Assembly: GCA_900540335.1 (NCBI GenBank)
Contig: UQFC01000004.1
Span: 1-51,858, forward strand
Source: an uncultured Clostridium sp.
GTDB taxonomy: Bacteria > Bacillota > Clostridia > Lachnospirales > Lachnospiraceae
DNA length: 51,858 nt
Reading direction: 5' to 3'
Shown here one piece after another: positions 26,429 through 34,867 of this stretch (the stretch's first letter is position 1; every line of letters begins with the position of its first letter). Made by a program: the position numbers and the translations under genes. The notes beneath the pieces were generated by a model that worked only from the letters and a program-made list of their open reading frames with translations, made no database searches and was not told the origin of the DNA.

Positions 26429-27346
26429 TTATTCTGTAGTTCCGCCGTTCATCACCTTAAACTGCAGGGCGCTGAACAGAGCAATGACAATGGCCAGAAC
26501 AACGCCCATGGCGTCTGCATAGCCGAATTCCTTCGTTGTCTTAAAGGCAATCTCATACAGCAGATACATAACCGTGCTGGTGCTGTAGTTGGGGCCGCCG
26601 GAGGTTAAAAGCTGAATCAGTGCAAAACACTGGAAGCTGTTGATGGTGGTAATTACTGCTACATACAGGGTTGTCGGCATAATGGACGGCCATTTGATTC
26701 TCCAGAAAACCTGAAGGTCATTGGCTCCGTCTACTCTTGCCGCCTCCTCTAAGGATACATCCACATTTCCCAGGGCAGCCACATAAAGTACAATCGGCTG
26801 GCCGATGGAGGTGGTCAGAAGAATCAGGATGATACACCCAAGAGCCATGGATTCTCCGGAAGTCCAGGGAAGGGGCTGTCCGCCGAAGGAGCGGATAATG
26901 TAGTTCAGCAGGCCATCGTATTTGTCGAACATCCATTTCCATACAACGGTTACTGCCACAGAACCGGTAACTACCGGCAGATAAAATACGCAGCGGTAAA
27001 AGGAACGGACACTGGATTTCATTTTGTAAATCGCAGAACCTACCCACAGAGAAAACGCGGTAACTACCGGCACAGAAACAACTACAATAATCACTGTATT
27101 GATTGCCGATTTGATAAAAATCTTATCCTGGAACAGACGGGCGTAATTTTTCAGGCCCACAAACTGTCCCTTGGGATTTGCAAAGCTTGCATCTGTAAAG
27201 CTGGTAAACACGCCCATAGCCATAGGGGTAATCACAAAGCCTACAAAAAAGAACAGTGCCGGAAGTAAAAACAGATAAGAAACGATGGTTTCCCGACGCT
27301 GCAGAACCAGACTGCGGGCAGGAGCCTTTTGCTTTTTTTTAGACAT
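26429..27346 (-). CDS. Carbohydrate ABC importer permease (MalF-like), sialic acid locus
   Basis: A ~305-residue inner-membrane permease of CUT1 type. A short basic N-terminus (MSKKKQKAPARS) precedes six transmembrane segments. The EAA loop reads EEAARVDGANDLQVFWRIKWPSIMP. The start at 27346 follows a GGAAGAGTAGGA region; a longer in-frame form would run into the intercistronic hairpin at 27417-27456. It pairs with the MalG-like gene and the binding protein. Confidence 0.9.
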   Translation of the reverse strand: MSKKKQKAPARSLVLQRRETIVSYLFLLPALFFFVGFVITPMAMGVFTSFTDASFANPKGQFVGLKNYARLFQDKIFIKSAINTVIIVVVSVPVVTAFSLWVGSAIYKMKSSVRSFYRCVFYLPVVTGSVAVTVVWKWMFDKYDGLLNYIIRSFGGQPLPWTSGESMALGCIILILLTTSIGQPIVLYVAALGNVDVSLEEAARVDGANDLQVFWRIKWPSIMPTTLYVAVITTINSFQCFALIQLLTSGGPNYSTSTVMYLLYEIAFKTTKEFGYADAMGVVLAIVIALFSALQFKVMNGGTTE

Positions 27347-27416
27347 TTTCCTACTCTTCCTTTCTTCGAAAGCATAAGCCGCAGCCCCTTTTTTGAGGCC
27401 TTTGCGCTTATTAAGG

Positions 27417-27456
27417 TAAAAAATCCTTTCCTCCGCACTCAGCAGAGGAAAGGATT
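27417..27456 (-). terminator. Attenuating terminator between binding protein and permeases
   Basis: A perfect 12-bp stem (AATCCTTTCCTC with GAGGAAAGGATT) with an 11-nt loop is followed on the minus strand by U7. It stands between the binding-protein gene and the permeases of the same operon, so it should act as a partial terminator that keeps the binding protein in excess. Confidence 0.8.
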
Positions 27457-27495
27457 CCAAGTGCAAATATGATGCCGGTCAGAATGTCAGTTCAA

Positions 27496-28830
27496 TCAGT
27501 TTGCATTGGCAGAGGTATTGAACTCATCAGCTGCTGCCTGCGGTTCTGTACCGTTAAATACCTGCTGAAGCATGTTGAACCACAGCGGACGCATTGCTGC
27601 AAAACCAGCCTTGGTATTGTAGTACGGTCCGTAGTACTGGCTCCAGGAAGCCAGAAGAGTCATGTGCTCATCACCTTCATACAGATCGCCAAAGGATTTG
27701 CGTACCGGGAATGCATTGGTCTTTACTACACTCTTGGGGCCCCACTCAGCATCATCACATACAAATTTGATGAATTCCTTGGAAGCCTCGGCACGAGCCT
27801 CGTCCTTGTTGTCAAATACGCAGAAACCGTTAACCAGGTATTCCAGAGACGGCTTTCCATCTTCAGACGGGAAGGGAACTGCAATCTGGGTGAAGTCTTC
27901 AGATGCATAGGTTACTTCGTTGGAGGTACCAAAGCAGAAGGTCATTGCACAGGTTTCCTGCTGGAACTTCTGAAGCTCATCTGCTGCTGCCATATCAAAG
28001 CCTGCATCCAGAGCCTTGCTGTCGTACATGCTCTTTAACAGAGACAGTGCCTTCACGCCGTTTTCATCTACGTTCCATTTGCCGTCCTCGCCAACGATGG
28101 AGGAGCTGTATAAGTTATTTACAAGAGCGCGGGTACCCTGGTCGCCGCCCTGGCCGCCGCAGTAAACAATTGCCGGAACCTGGGTGGGAGCTGCATCTCT
28201 CAGAGCCTCACACATCTTTACAAAATTATCGGTTGTCCAGGTGCGATCTCCCTCAAGATTTACATACTGGAGAGCATCTGCCTTTTCCAGAGCCTCTTTG
28301 TTCAGTCCCATGTAGAACGGGGAAGAAGAAATCGGATACATCCAGGCAGTTCCGTCAGCGCCTACGCAGGTATCAACCAGAGAATCGCTGGTTAAATCAG
28401 ACTTTAACTCGTCTAACATGTCATCTAACGGTACCAGATAGCCTGCATTACCAAACTCAATGATACGTCCGGGAGCATCAAACAGAACGTCCGGTGCGGT
28501 GCCGGAGGTAAGAGCTGCTGTCAGCTTGTCCGGGCCGGAGGTAAAGTCAATGTACTCTACCTTAACCTTGTACTCCGGATGAGCTGCGGTAAACGCATCA
28601 GCCAGCTCCTGCTCATATCCGGTGTCAACGCCGAAGGTCGGGAATGCCCACCAGGTAATCTCGGTTGCCTCTGCTGCACTCTCTGAAGCCGCCGGAGCTT
28701 CTGTCTTGTCTGCTGCTGCCTCTGTCTTTGCCGGAGCAGCTGTTGTCTCCTCGGCTTTTCCGCCGCCGCAGCCTGCAAGGGTTGATGCTGCCAGTGCAGC
28801 TACCAGTGCTACTGATAAAATTTTTTTCAT
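27496..28830 (-). CDS. Sialic acid ABC importer substrate-binding lipoprotein
   Basis: An extracellular sugar-binding protein of CUT1 type. The lipoprotein signal is MKKILSVALVAALAASTLAGCGGG with the lipobox LAGC. A Glu/Ala/Thr-rich linker follows, then the binding domain from ITWWAFPTFG. TSGTAPDVLFDAPGRIIEF is the hinge-like conserved block. The start at 28830 has AGGAGG 8 nt upstream; an upstream in-frame start would lie in the promoter. It sits 55 bp downstream of a consensus promoter. Assignment to sialic acid rests on the neighbouring nan genes. Confidence 0.9.
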   Translation of the reverse strand: MKKILSVALVAALAASTLAGCGGGKAEETTAAPAKTEAAADKTEAPAASESAAEATEITWWAFPTFGVDTGYEQELADAFTAAHPEYKVKVEYIDFTSGPDKLTAALTSGTAPDVLFDAPGRIIEFGNAGYLVPLDDMLDELKSDLTSDSLVDTCVGADGTAWMYPISSSPFYMGLNKEALEKADALQYVNLEGDRTWTTDNFVKMCEALRDAAPTQVPAIVYCGGQGGDQGTRALVNNLYSSSIVGEDGKWNVDENGVKALSLLKSMYDSKALDAGFDMAAADELQKFQQETCAMTFCFGTSNEVTYASEDFTQIAVPFPSEDGKPSLEYLVNGFCVFDNKDEARAEASKEFIKFVCDDAEWGPKSVVKTNAFPVRKSFGDLYEGDEHMTLLASWSQYYGPYYNTKAGFAAMRPLWFNMLQQVFNGTEPQAAADEFNTSANAN

Positions 28831-28884
28831 TACATTTCCTCCTTTAGGATATCTTTTTAATGCCGTATCAAACTTACTAACGCC

Positions 28885-28913
28885 ATTATAGAATAGGAAT
28901 TTTCTTTTGTCAA
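28885..28913 (-). promoter_or_regulatory. Consensus sigma-A promoter of the sialic acid importer
   Basis: Perfect TTGACA (28908-28913) and TATAAT (28885-28890) hexamers are separated by 17 bp. An upstream TTGAAAAGAAATTTTTTTC stretch resembles one in the nanE promoter and may be the RpiR-type operator. Confidence 0.88.
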
Positions 28914-28964
28914 TAATATATGAAAAAAATTTCTTTTCAATTTTCTTTTTGGAAACTTTTTTTA

Positions 28965-29816
28965 TTAACACATTTTTTCTATGACTGAGCCGGAAGTTTT
29001 TTTGTTATTTTTGCTGCATTCGTCATAATAACGGCGGTAGTATTCCGTATACATTAAGTCAATCAAAAACAGCTGGCTGATCTCTGCAGAAGTAGAACCA
29101 CCCTGAAGCGGCCCCTCGTTGGCGCCGGAAAGAAGGGTGATGTCAGAAAAAGAGGTCAGCGGTGATTTCACAAATCTGGTCAGGCAGATAATCTTCGCTC
29201 CCGCCTGTTTTGCCAGCTCTGCCACATGGATCGTATCCTTGGTTGCGCCGGAATAGGAAAATACCATGGCCACATCCCCCGGCCCCATCATGGAGGCCAC
29301 CATCGCCTGCATATGGCTGTCCTGTACACAGTATACCTTCGGCTCAATCCTCAGGAATTTGTTCATTGCTTTTAATGCTGTCAGAAGGCTTGCTCCCACA
29401 CCGAAAAAGTAAATGCGCTTTGCCTGATGAAGGGCATCAATGGCCTGAAAAAAGGAATCTTCATCCAGAAGGGAATAGGTCTCTGTCAGGGCATTCATAT
29501 TCGTATTCAGCACCTTCCTTGCCACCTCTGTAAAGGAATCGTCAAGGCTGATGTCTCCCTCCATTCCCGGCTCCTCTTCACTTTCTCTGAGACTTAAAGA
29601 GAGCATCATTTTAAACTCCTGATACCCCTTCAGCTCCATGGTTTTGCAGAACCGGAATACACTGGTATCTCCCACACTGCAGGCCTCTGCCAGATCCGTA
29701 ATGGACATAAACAGCACCTGCTTGGGATTCTGCATAATAAAGCTTGCAACCTTCTTCTCTGCTTTGGTCAGCTGATTATAGGCTGACCGGACCTTAATAA
29801 GGAAATCTCCTTCCAT
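28965..29816 (-). CDS. RpiR-family transcriptional regulator, probably NanR-like
   Basis: A 283-residue RpiR/MurR-type regulator. The N-terminal helix-turn-helix is at about residues 1-80 (SITDLAEACSVGDTSVFRFCKTMELKGYQEFK). A C-terminal SIS sugar-phosphate-binding domain is at about 110-250 (RIYFFGVGASLLTALKAMNKF...VAMVFSYSGATKDTIHVAELAKQAGAKIICLT). Members of this family control nan genes in Gram-positives by sensing ManNAc-6-P or GlcNAc-6-P. It lies between nanK and the importer genes, in the same direction; the consensus importer promoter sits just beyond its stop codon. AAGGGGAA precedes the ATG. Confidence 0.88.
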   Translation of the reverse strand: MEGDFLIKVRSAYNQLTKAEKKVASFIMQNPKQVLFMSITDLAEACSVGDTSVFRFCKTMELKGYQEFKMMLSLSLRESEEEPGMEGDISLDDSFTEVARKVLNTNMNALTETYSLLDEDSFFQAIDALHQAKRIYFFGVGASLLTALKAMNKFLRIEPKVYCVQDSHMQAMVASMMGPGDVAMVFSYSGATKDTIHVAELAKQAGAKIICLTRFVKSPLTSFSDITLLSGANEGPLQGGSTSAEISQLFLIDLMYTEYYRRYYDECSKNNKKTSGSVIEKMC

Positions 29817-29882
29817 GGTTTCTATTCCCCTTTCCCTTCGCTCCTTATCCGGAGCCTGTCTCTTCCTGATGTCAAATTTTTG

Positions 29883-30788
29883 TTATTCTGCTTTCTGATT
29901 CTCTGAATCCAGAAGTCTCCATGCCAGACTGGCAGCTCCCAGCATTCCTGCCTGATTGCCCAGCTGCGCCTGGCAGATTTTCACACTGGAGAAGCTGTCC
30001 ATAATCTCCTCGCGGGTCCTCTTCTCCACCTGCTCTGTCACATAAGGCTGCGCCATAACACCGCCGCCCAGAACAATGCAGGAGGGATTAAAGATATGAA
30101 TCACGGTTATCAGCCCGTATACAATCTCATTGATCCAGGCATCGATCACTTCTCTCACCTGTTTTTCCTGAAATCTTGAAAATATTTTCCGCCCATTGTC
30201 CAGAGACGGATCCAGTCTTTTTGCCGCCTCCACCAGAGCCGTTGCGGAAGCGTATTTTTCATAACAGCCGCTGAAAGGACTGCCTGCTGCCCGCGCCTCC
30301 GGATGAACAAGAATTCCGCCAAACTCACCGGCAGAAAAAGCGCTTCCTGTATAGACGGAGCCGTTGATCACAATCGCGCCGCCCACTCCGGTTCCGTAGG
30401 TAATACAGAGAAAATCTTTTTCTTCTTTTCCTGCGCCGAAAGCCGCCTCACCGGCAGCTGCTGCATTTACATCATTTTCCACTGCTACAGGAACATGGAA
30501 TTCCTCCTCCAGAATCCTCCGCACCTCCATCCCTGTATATCCGGGAATATTTTCATTCGCATACCGGATGCAGCCGCGCACCGAATCCACCTGACCTGCC
30601 GTACTGATTCCAATCGCGTCAAAGGGCTGATAGCTTTTCAGAATTTCAATGGCCCGTTCCATAACATAGGCGCCGCCGTTTTTTGCATTCGTATCCTGCT
30701 CTGCCGTCCGAAGAAGTCGTGTTCCATCCCAGAGACCGGATTTTATGGAGGTTCCCCCGATATCCAGTGCTGCCACTGTCTTTCCCAT
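29883..30788 (-). CDS. nanK: ROK-family kinase, probable N-acetylmannosamine kinase
   Basis: It phosphorylates ManNAc to ManNAc-6-P in sialic acid breakdown. The 301 residues have the phosphate loop ALDIGGTSIKSG, the catalytic VAVENDVNAAAAGEA and TYGTGVGGAIVINGSVYTGSAFSAGEFGG. The ROK zinc motif (H...CxCGxxGC) is degenerate: only the final GC (FSGCYE) remains after HPEARAAGS. Non-zinc ROK kinases exist, so activity is still likely. Twelve bases separate it from nanE upstream, so the two are co-transcribed. Assignment to ManNAc rather than glucose comes from this context. Confidence 0.85.
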   Translation of the reverse strand: MGKTVAALDIGGTSIKSGLWDGTRLLRTAEQDTNAKNGGAYVMERAIEILKSYQPFDAIGISTAGQVDSVRGCIRYANENIPGYTGMEVRRILEEEFHVPVAVENDVNAAAAGEAAFGAGKEEKDFLCITYGTGVGGAIVINGSVYTGSAFSAGEFGGILVHPEARAAGSPFSGCYEKYASATALVEAAKRLDPSLDNGRKIFSRFQEKQVREVIDAWINEIVYGLITVIHIFNPSCIVLGGGVMAQPYVTEQVEKRTREEIMDSFSSVKICQAQLGNQAGMLGAASLAWRLLDSENQKAE

Positions 30789-30799
30789 GGTATCCCCCT

Positions 30800-31501
30800 T
30801 TACTGAATCGCAGCTACAAACCGCTTGGTAATCTCCATTGGCCGCGTAATGGCGCCGCCGATTACTGCTGCATGCACTCCTGCATCCAAAGCCGCCTTCA
30901 GCTGATCCGGAAGCCAGATTCCGCCCTCTGCAATCACCGGCTTTCCGCAGTCTCTTGCCAGCTGTCCCATCAGTTCCAGATTAGGAAGCTGAACGCCCTT
31001 TGTATAGGAGGTGTATCCGTTCATGGTCGTTCCGATCAGATCAAATCCGATTTCTGCCGCATGCATTCCCTCTTCATAGCTGGAGCAGTCTGCCATAAAA
31101 AGCTGATCCGGATATTTCTCACGCACTTCTCCAAAAAATTCATCCAGAGATTTTCCATCCGGACGAGGGCGTCTGGAAGAATCTGTTGCATCCGCCGCAA
31201 TAATAGAAACTCCGCATTCAACCAGGGCATCTACCTCTTTCATGGTCGGCGTAATATAAACATCACAGTCCCCGTACACTTCTTTGATAATTCCAATAAC
31301 AGGAAGGCTTACCGTTTTCTTAATTTCCGTAATATCTGCAATGGTATTGGCCCGGATACCAACTGCGCCGCCCAGCATAGCTGCATAAGCCATTCTCGAC
31401 ATAATATAGGAACTGTACAGAGGTTCTTCTTTCAGCGCCTGACAGGAAACCACCAGCCCTCCTTTAATCCGGTCTAAGATTGCCTGATTTGCCTGATTCA
31501 T
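30800..31501 (-). CDS. nanE: N-acetylmannosamine-6-phosphate 2-epimerase
   Basis: It interconverts ManNAc-6-P and GlcNAc-6-P. The 233-residue TIM barrel shows GLVVSCQALKEEPLYSS at the N-terminus, GAVGIRANT, PVIGIIKEVYGDCDVYITPT and ADATDSSRRPDGK, all standard NanE blocks, and ends with VIGGAITRPMEITKRF. The start at 31501 follows AAAGGAGG; an in-frame start at 31546 lacks a ribosome site. It is the first gene of the minus-strand nan operon and is divergent from nanA. Confidence 0.95.
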   Translation of the reverse strand: MNQANQAILDRIKGGLVVSCQALKEEPLYSSYIMSRMAYAAMLGGAVGIRANTIADITEIKKTVSLPVIGIIKEVYGDCDVYITPTMKEVDALVECGVSIIAADATDSSRRPRPDGKSLDEFFGEVREKYPDQLFMADCSSYEEGMHAAEIGFDLIGTTMNGYTSYTKGVQLPNLELMGQLARDCGKPVIAEGGIWLPDQLKAALDAGVHAAVIGGAITRPMEITKRFVAAIQ

Positions 31502-31560
31502 AAAAAATCTTCCTCCTTTTTCAAAAATTCTATTAATATTTACCAATATATCTTAGGTTT

Positions 31561-31589
31561 AATATATCATGTTAAAAAAATATTTTCAA
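31561..31589 (-). promoter_or_regulatory. Promoter of nanE
   Basis: Minus-strand TTGAAA (31584-31589) and TATATT (31561-31566) are separated by 17 bp, 60 bp upstream of nanE. The core TTGAAAATATTTTTTT resembles a stretch upstream of the importer promoter and may be part of a shared operator. Confidence 0.7.
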
Positions 31590-31625
31590 CTAATTTCAAA
31601 TATATAAAAATATTTTTTTATTTTA

Positions 31626-31654
31626 TTGATTTCTCATTTCATTGGTGATATGAT
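31626..31654 (+). promoter_or_regulatory. Promoter of nanA
   Basis: TTGATT (31626-31631) and TATGAT (31649-31654) are 17 bp apart and 55 bp upstream of the nanA ATG. The nanE and nanA promoters are back to back, about 37 bp apart, so one regulator could control both. Confidence 0.78.
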
Positions 31655-31708
31655 GTCCCTAGAAGCAAAACGTAACTGAAATATGATATCAAAAAGGTGG
31701 AGAAAAAA

Positions 31709-32626
31709 ATGTCCAAATTTGATGTGAGCAAATTCAAACATGTAACTGTTGCCCTCAACACCCCCTTTGCTGCTGACGGCAGTGTAGACGTCAATGCTGT
31801 AAAGGCTGTATCCCGCTATTTCTGTGACAAAGGAATCAAGCAGATGTATGTCTGCGGAAGCACCGGCGAGGGATTCCTTCTGGATACAGAAGAGCGCAAA
31901 CTGGTTGCCGAAACAGTTGTAAATGAAGTCGGTCAGGATATGAACATTATTGTTCATGTAGGATGCCCGGATACCCGTCATTCCTGCGAGCTGGCTGCCC
32001 ATGCGGAAAAAATCGGAGCAGCTGCCACTTCTGCAGTTCCCTGTGTGTACTATCACCTTGGTGAGGAAAGCGTTTACCGTCACTGGACCGCTATTACCGA
32101 GGCTGCGGATCTTCCGTTCTTTATTTACAACATTCCCCAGCTGACCAGCTTCAATCTTTCCATGAACCTGTTCAACCGGATGCTGGAGAATCCCCGGGTT
32201 GCCGGTATCAAGTGCTCCTCCGATCCTGCTCAGGATATTCTTCGCTTTAAGCAGGCCGGCGGCAAGGACTTTATCGTATTTAACGGTCCCGACGAACAGT
32301 ATGCAGCCGGAAGACTTCTTGGCGCTGATGCCGGAATCGGCGGAACCTACGGCGCAATGCCTGAGCTGTATATGAAAATTGATGAGCTGATTGCCCGCGG
32401 AGAATGGGAAAAGGCTGCCCAGGTTCAGAATCTGGTCACCCCTCTGATTTACCGTCTCTGCTCCTTCCCGTCCATGCACGGCGCTGTAAAGGGAATTATT
32501 TCTCTGGATGGCTGTCCCATGGGCGATCCCAGACTTCCCTTCCTTCCTGTTGCTCTGGATGATCCGAAGCTGGTTGAGCTGTATCAGGATATCAAGGCTG
32601 CTATTGAAACTGTAAAGAACTGGTAA
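31709..32626 (+). CDS. nanA: N-acetylneuraminate lyase
   Basis: It cleaves sialic acid to ManNAc and pyruvate. The 305-residue dihydrodipicolinate synthase-fold protein has VALNTPFAADGSVD, YVCGSTGEGFLLD (GxxGE site), FIYNIPQLTSF with the catalytic tyrosine and AGIKCSSDP with the Schiff-base lysine. The start is the ATG at 31709, 6 nt after GGTGGAG; an in-frame GTG at 31697 overlaps that ribosome site. It is the only plus-strand gene of the nan locus and carries its own terminator. Confidence 0.95.
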   Translation: MSKFDVSKFKHVTVALNTPFAADGSVDVNAVKAVSRYFCDKGIKQMYVCGSTGEGFLLDTEERKLVAETVVNEVGQDMNIIVHVGCPDTRHSCELAAHAEKIGAAATSAVPCVYYHLGEESVYRHWTAITEAADLPFFIYNIPQLTSFNLSMNLFNRMLENPRVAGIKCSSDPAQDILRFKQAGGKDFIVFNGPDEQYAAGRLLGADAGIGGTYGAMPELYMKIDELIARGEWEKAAQVQNLVTPLIYRLCSFPSMHGAVKGIISLDGCPMGDPRLPFLPVALDDPKLVELYQDIKAAIETVKNW

Positions 32627-32641
32627 TCCAGTTACTCAAAG

Positions 32642-32712
32642 AAGAATCTCCTGTAAACGCCTGCGCTTCCTCTGCGCCGGATATTTACCGGAGATTCTTT
32701 TTCTTTTTCACA
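32642..32712 (+). terminator. Terminator of nanA
   Basis: AGAATCTCC (32643-32651) pairs with GGAGATTCT (32690-32698). The stem is extended by GTAAA/TTTAC and a GC-rich internal stem, and is followed by TTTTTCTTTTTC. Confidence 0.8.
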
Positions 32713-32743
32713 CGTTCCGGGAACCGTTCAGTCTCTCCCCTTA

Positions 32744-33268
32744 TCAGTCGATTACCCCAAGCCCCTTTGCCACAATGGTAATAAAATCCTGAACATTGGT
32801 CACAATAGTTGTTGCAGAAAGACTTCCTCTGTCAAGCAGCTTATTGACCACAAATTCATCTGCATCTACTGTGTACAGAAAGACCGGGCGAATCTCCCCG
32901 TCCGGCATTACCCGGAAAGAGGGGGTCATATTGCCTGTGGCAATGGTATGAAGCATCGTTGCCAGACAAATCACGGTTGTAGATTTCTTCACTACCTCCC
33001 GCATGGCTGCCGCTCCCTCATATACATCGCCGTAGACCTCCGGCAGATGGCCGTCATCGCAGAGCACCACGCTGGAATCCATGCGGCTCTCCTCTGCCAG
33101 AACCCATTTTCCGTCAATCTTAAAATATTCCGGATACATCGATGTACTGTGATAATATTCCGGAACCACTCCATCCTGCTCTGCAATTCCGGTTTTTACA
33201 TCCGGCGCATTCACAAACTCCGGTTTTGTAAAGTCCGGATGATGATATTTCGGCATTTCAAATAACAT
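32744..33268 (-). CDS. Internally deleted TIGR00300 ornithine cyclodeaminase paralogue
   Basis: This 174-residue product joins residues 1-75 of the cyclodeaminase encoded at 24206-25309 directly to its last 99 residues, in frame; 193 residues (579 bp) are missing. The junction falls at GGCCGTCATC (33049-33058). In the full copy, near-identical GACCATCATC (24511-24520) and GACCGTCATC (25090-25099) flank exactly 579 bp, so deletion by short-repeat recombination is likely. The promoter region and AGGAG site are preserved. The catalytic core is gone, so it is probably inactive as a cyclodeaminase; a regulatory or subunit role is possible but unsupported. Confidence 0.85.
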   Translation of the reverse strand: MLFEMPKYHHPDFTKPEFVNAPDVKTGIAEQDGVVPEYYHSTSMYPEYFKIDGKWVLAEESRMDSSVVLCDDGHLPEVYGDVYEGAAAMREVVKKSTTVICLATMLHTIATGNMTPSFRVMPDGEIRPVFLYTVDADEFVVNKLLDRGSLSATTIVTNVQDFITIVAKGLGVID

Positions 33269-33334
33269 ATTCTCTTCTCCTGTTTTCATATGGATTGCCG
33301 CTATGAATAACCCGTTTTCATACTGACTGCTTCT

Positions 33335-33343
33335 ATTGTAGCA
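33335..33343 (-). promoter_or_regulatory. Extended -10 promoter of the deleted paralogue
   Basis: TGCTACAAT on the minus strand corresponds to TGTTACAAT upstream of the full-length gene, and about 100 bp around it is conserved between the two copies. Confidence 0.45.
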
Positions 33344-33393
33344 TATCTTTTCTTTCTGTTCAGACAAAAATGAAATAATTGCGTCCTATAAAG

Positions 33394-33424
33394 CAAAAAA
33401 AAGCCCGAGCGATTGCTCGGGACT
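33394..33424 (-). terminator. Terminator of the S8 protease gene
   Basis: The stem CCCGAGC/GCTCGGG with a GATT-type tetraloop is followed on the minus strand by C and U8. It lies about 100 bp after the protease stop. Confidence 0.88.
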
Positions 33425-33524
33425 TTGTCTGCAGTCCGAATCCTGTATTTCTGCAGAATTCTTCACACATCACAATGCATTCCTTAATTGAAAAATCCTC
33501 ACCTGACTTTGTGCAGGATTCGTC

Positions 33525-34793
33525 TTATTTCCCGTAATTCACTGCATCGTACACATTGACCACTCCGCCGCACTGAATCTTTCCCTCCAGTCCCGGCAGC
33601 TTTCGGGAAGTCTCCATCAGGATCCTGCGTACATCTGTCAGGGCAATGTCTGTCCGGTAAGAATATAAAAATGCTGCTGAACCCGTTACCATAGGAGCTG
33701 CCATGGAGGTTCCTGTCATAAAGCCGTAGGAATTGTCCGCCGTTGTGCTGACAATATAGGTTCCGGGAGCTGCAATATCTACGTTATTTGCTCCGTAGTT
33801 TGAGGTCTGCTCCAGGTTCCCGTCAAAAATCAGATTGGCAACAGAAATCACATTATCCAGTCCAAAGCAGGACGGATAATCAGGATTTGCATCAATATCA
33901 ATGCCGTTTCCATCTTTATCTCCGTTTCCGGCAGCCACAACAAACAGCATCTTTGACTCCCGCATGACTTTTTCCAGTTCCGGGTAGTAATGGGTCGTTC
34001 CAAAGCTGAGATTGCAGATCTCTGCTCCGTTGGCCTCTGCATACCGGATAGCATTGATCACATCCTCTTCTTCTCCCACACCAAATTCTGTGCCAAGAGC
34101 CTTCAAAACCATCAGCTTTACATACTGATTATCCGCAATTCCTGCAATTCCCGTTCCTTTTCTGCTTGCTGCAATGGTTCCTGCTGCATGAGTTCCGTGC
34201 GTATCCTCTTTCCCGGTGTAAATCTGATTGCTGTTGTCAAAAAAGTTCCAGCCGTTTACATCATCCACAAAGCCATTCTGGTCATTGTCAATGCCGTCAT
34301 CCGGGATCTCATCTTCATTGACCCAGATGCTTCCCTGCAGATCCGGATGATTGATATCCACTCCTGTATCAATCACAGCTACCGTTACCGGACGGCGGGG
34401 CTCTGTACTGGCATCATACTGATTCCAGGCCGGAAGCACATTAATATCAACGCCTTTTCTCGCTGTGATTTTTGCCTGCTTATAAGCATCCGGTCCGGAA
34501 ACCGGAGCCGGAAGTCCCAGCATATTCGCCATATCAATATGAGCCGCCAGTTCCGGATTGCTGTCCTCAAAACGGTTTTTAATCTCTACATACTGAAGCT
34601 CCCCGTCATTTTTCAGCGCCCACTGATAGCGGGCATAGGGATCCTTGACAGAAAGATTTTCCTCGCCAGGACCAAAGACGCGGACAGAAAAATCATACCT
34701 GTGAGCAGGTTCTGAAACAGCCAGGGGCAGTCCCACGGCAAGGGCGGCCAGAAGAAAACGCCGCACACCCGGCATCAATCTGTGTATTCTCAT
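33525..34793 (-). CDS. Subtilisin-like (S8) serine protease, secreted or membrane-anchored
   Basis: A ~422-residue extracytoplasmic protease. A basic start and hydrophobic stretch (FLLAALAVGLPLAV) form a signal or anchor. The catalytic Asp is in VAVIDTGVDINHPDL (about residue 142), the His in DTHGTHAAGTIA (about 199), the oxyanion Asn in VVAAGNGD and the Ser in GTSMAAPMVTG. DNDQNGFVDDVNGWNFF is a calcium-binding-like insert seen in cell-envelope S8 proteases. About 110 residues between signal and catalytic domain may be a propeptide. The start at 34793 is chosen for GGAG 10 nt upstream. It has its own promoter and leader hairpin, so it is not simply part of the pectin operon. Confidence 0.9.
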   Translation of the reverse strand: MRIHRLMPGVRRFLLAALAVGLPLAVSEPAHRYDFSVRVFGPGEENLSVKDPYARYQWALKNDGELQYVEIKNRFEDSNPELAAHIDMANMLGLPAPVSGPDAYKQAKITARKGVDINVLPAWNQYDASTEPRRPVTVAVIDTGVDINHPDLQGSIWVNEDEIPDDGIDNDQNGFVDDVNGWNFFDNSNQIYTGKEDTHGTHAAGTIAASRKGTGIAGIADNQYVKLMVLKALGTEFGVGEEEDVINAIRYAEANGAEICNLSFGTTHYYPELEKVMRESKMLFVVAAGNGDKDGNGIDIDANPDYPSCFGLDNVISVANLIFDGNLEQTSNYGANNVDIAAPGTYIVSTTADNSYGFMTGTSMAAPMVTGSAAFLYSYRTDIALTDVRRILMETSRKLPGLEGKIQCGGVVNVYDAVNYGK

Positions 34794-34824
34794 TCTCCTG
34801 ATTCTCCATTCCGGAAAAATTCTT

Positions 34825-34864
34825 TTACACTGCCATACATTCTGAATGAATTGCGGCAGTGTAA
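34825..34864 (-). promoter_or_regulatory. Leader hairpin of the S8 protease mRNA
   Basis: TTACACTGCC (34825-34834) pairs perfectly with GGCAGTGTAA (34855-34864) across a 20-nt loop, right after the predicted start site. A short U-rich stretch follows, so partial attenuation is possible. Confidence 0.5.
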
Positions 34865-34867
34865 TTA

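Noticed and set aside
31634..32479. 281-codon minus-strand frame opposite nanA
   Set aside because: It is antisense to a complete, well-recognised lyase gene and covers the nanA promoter.
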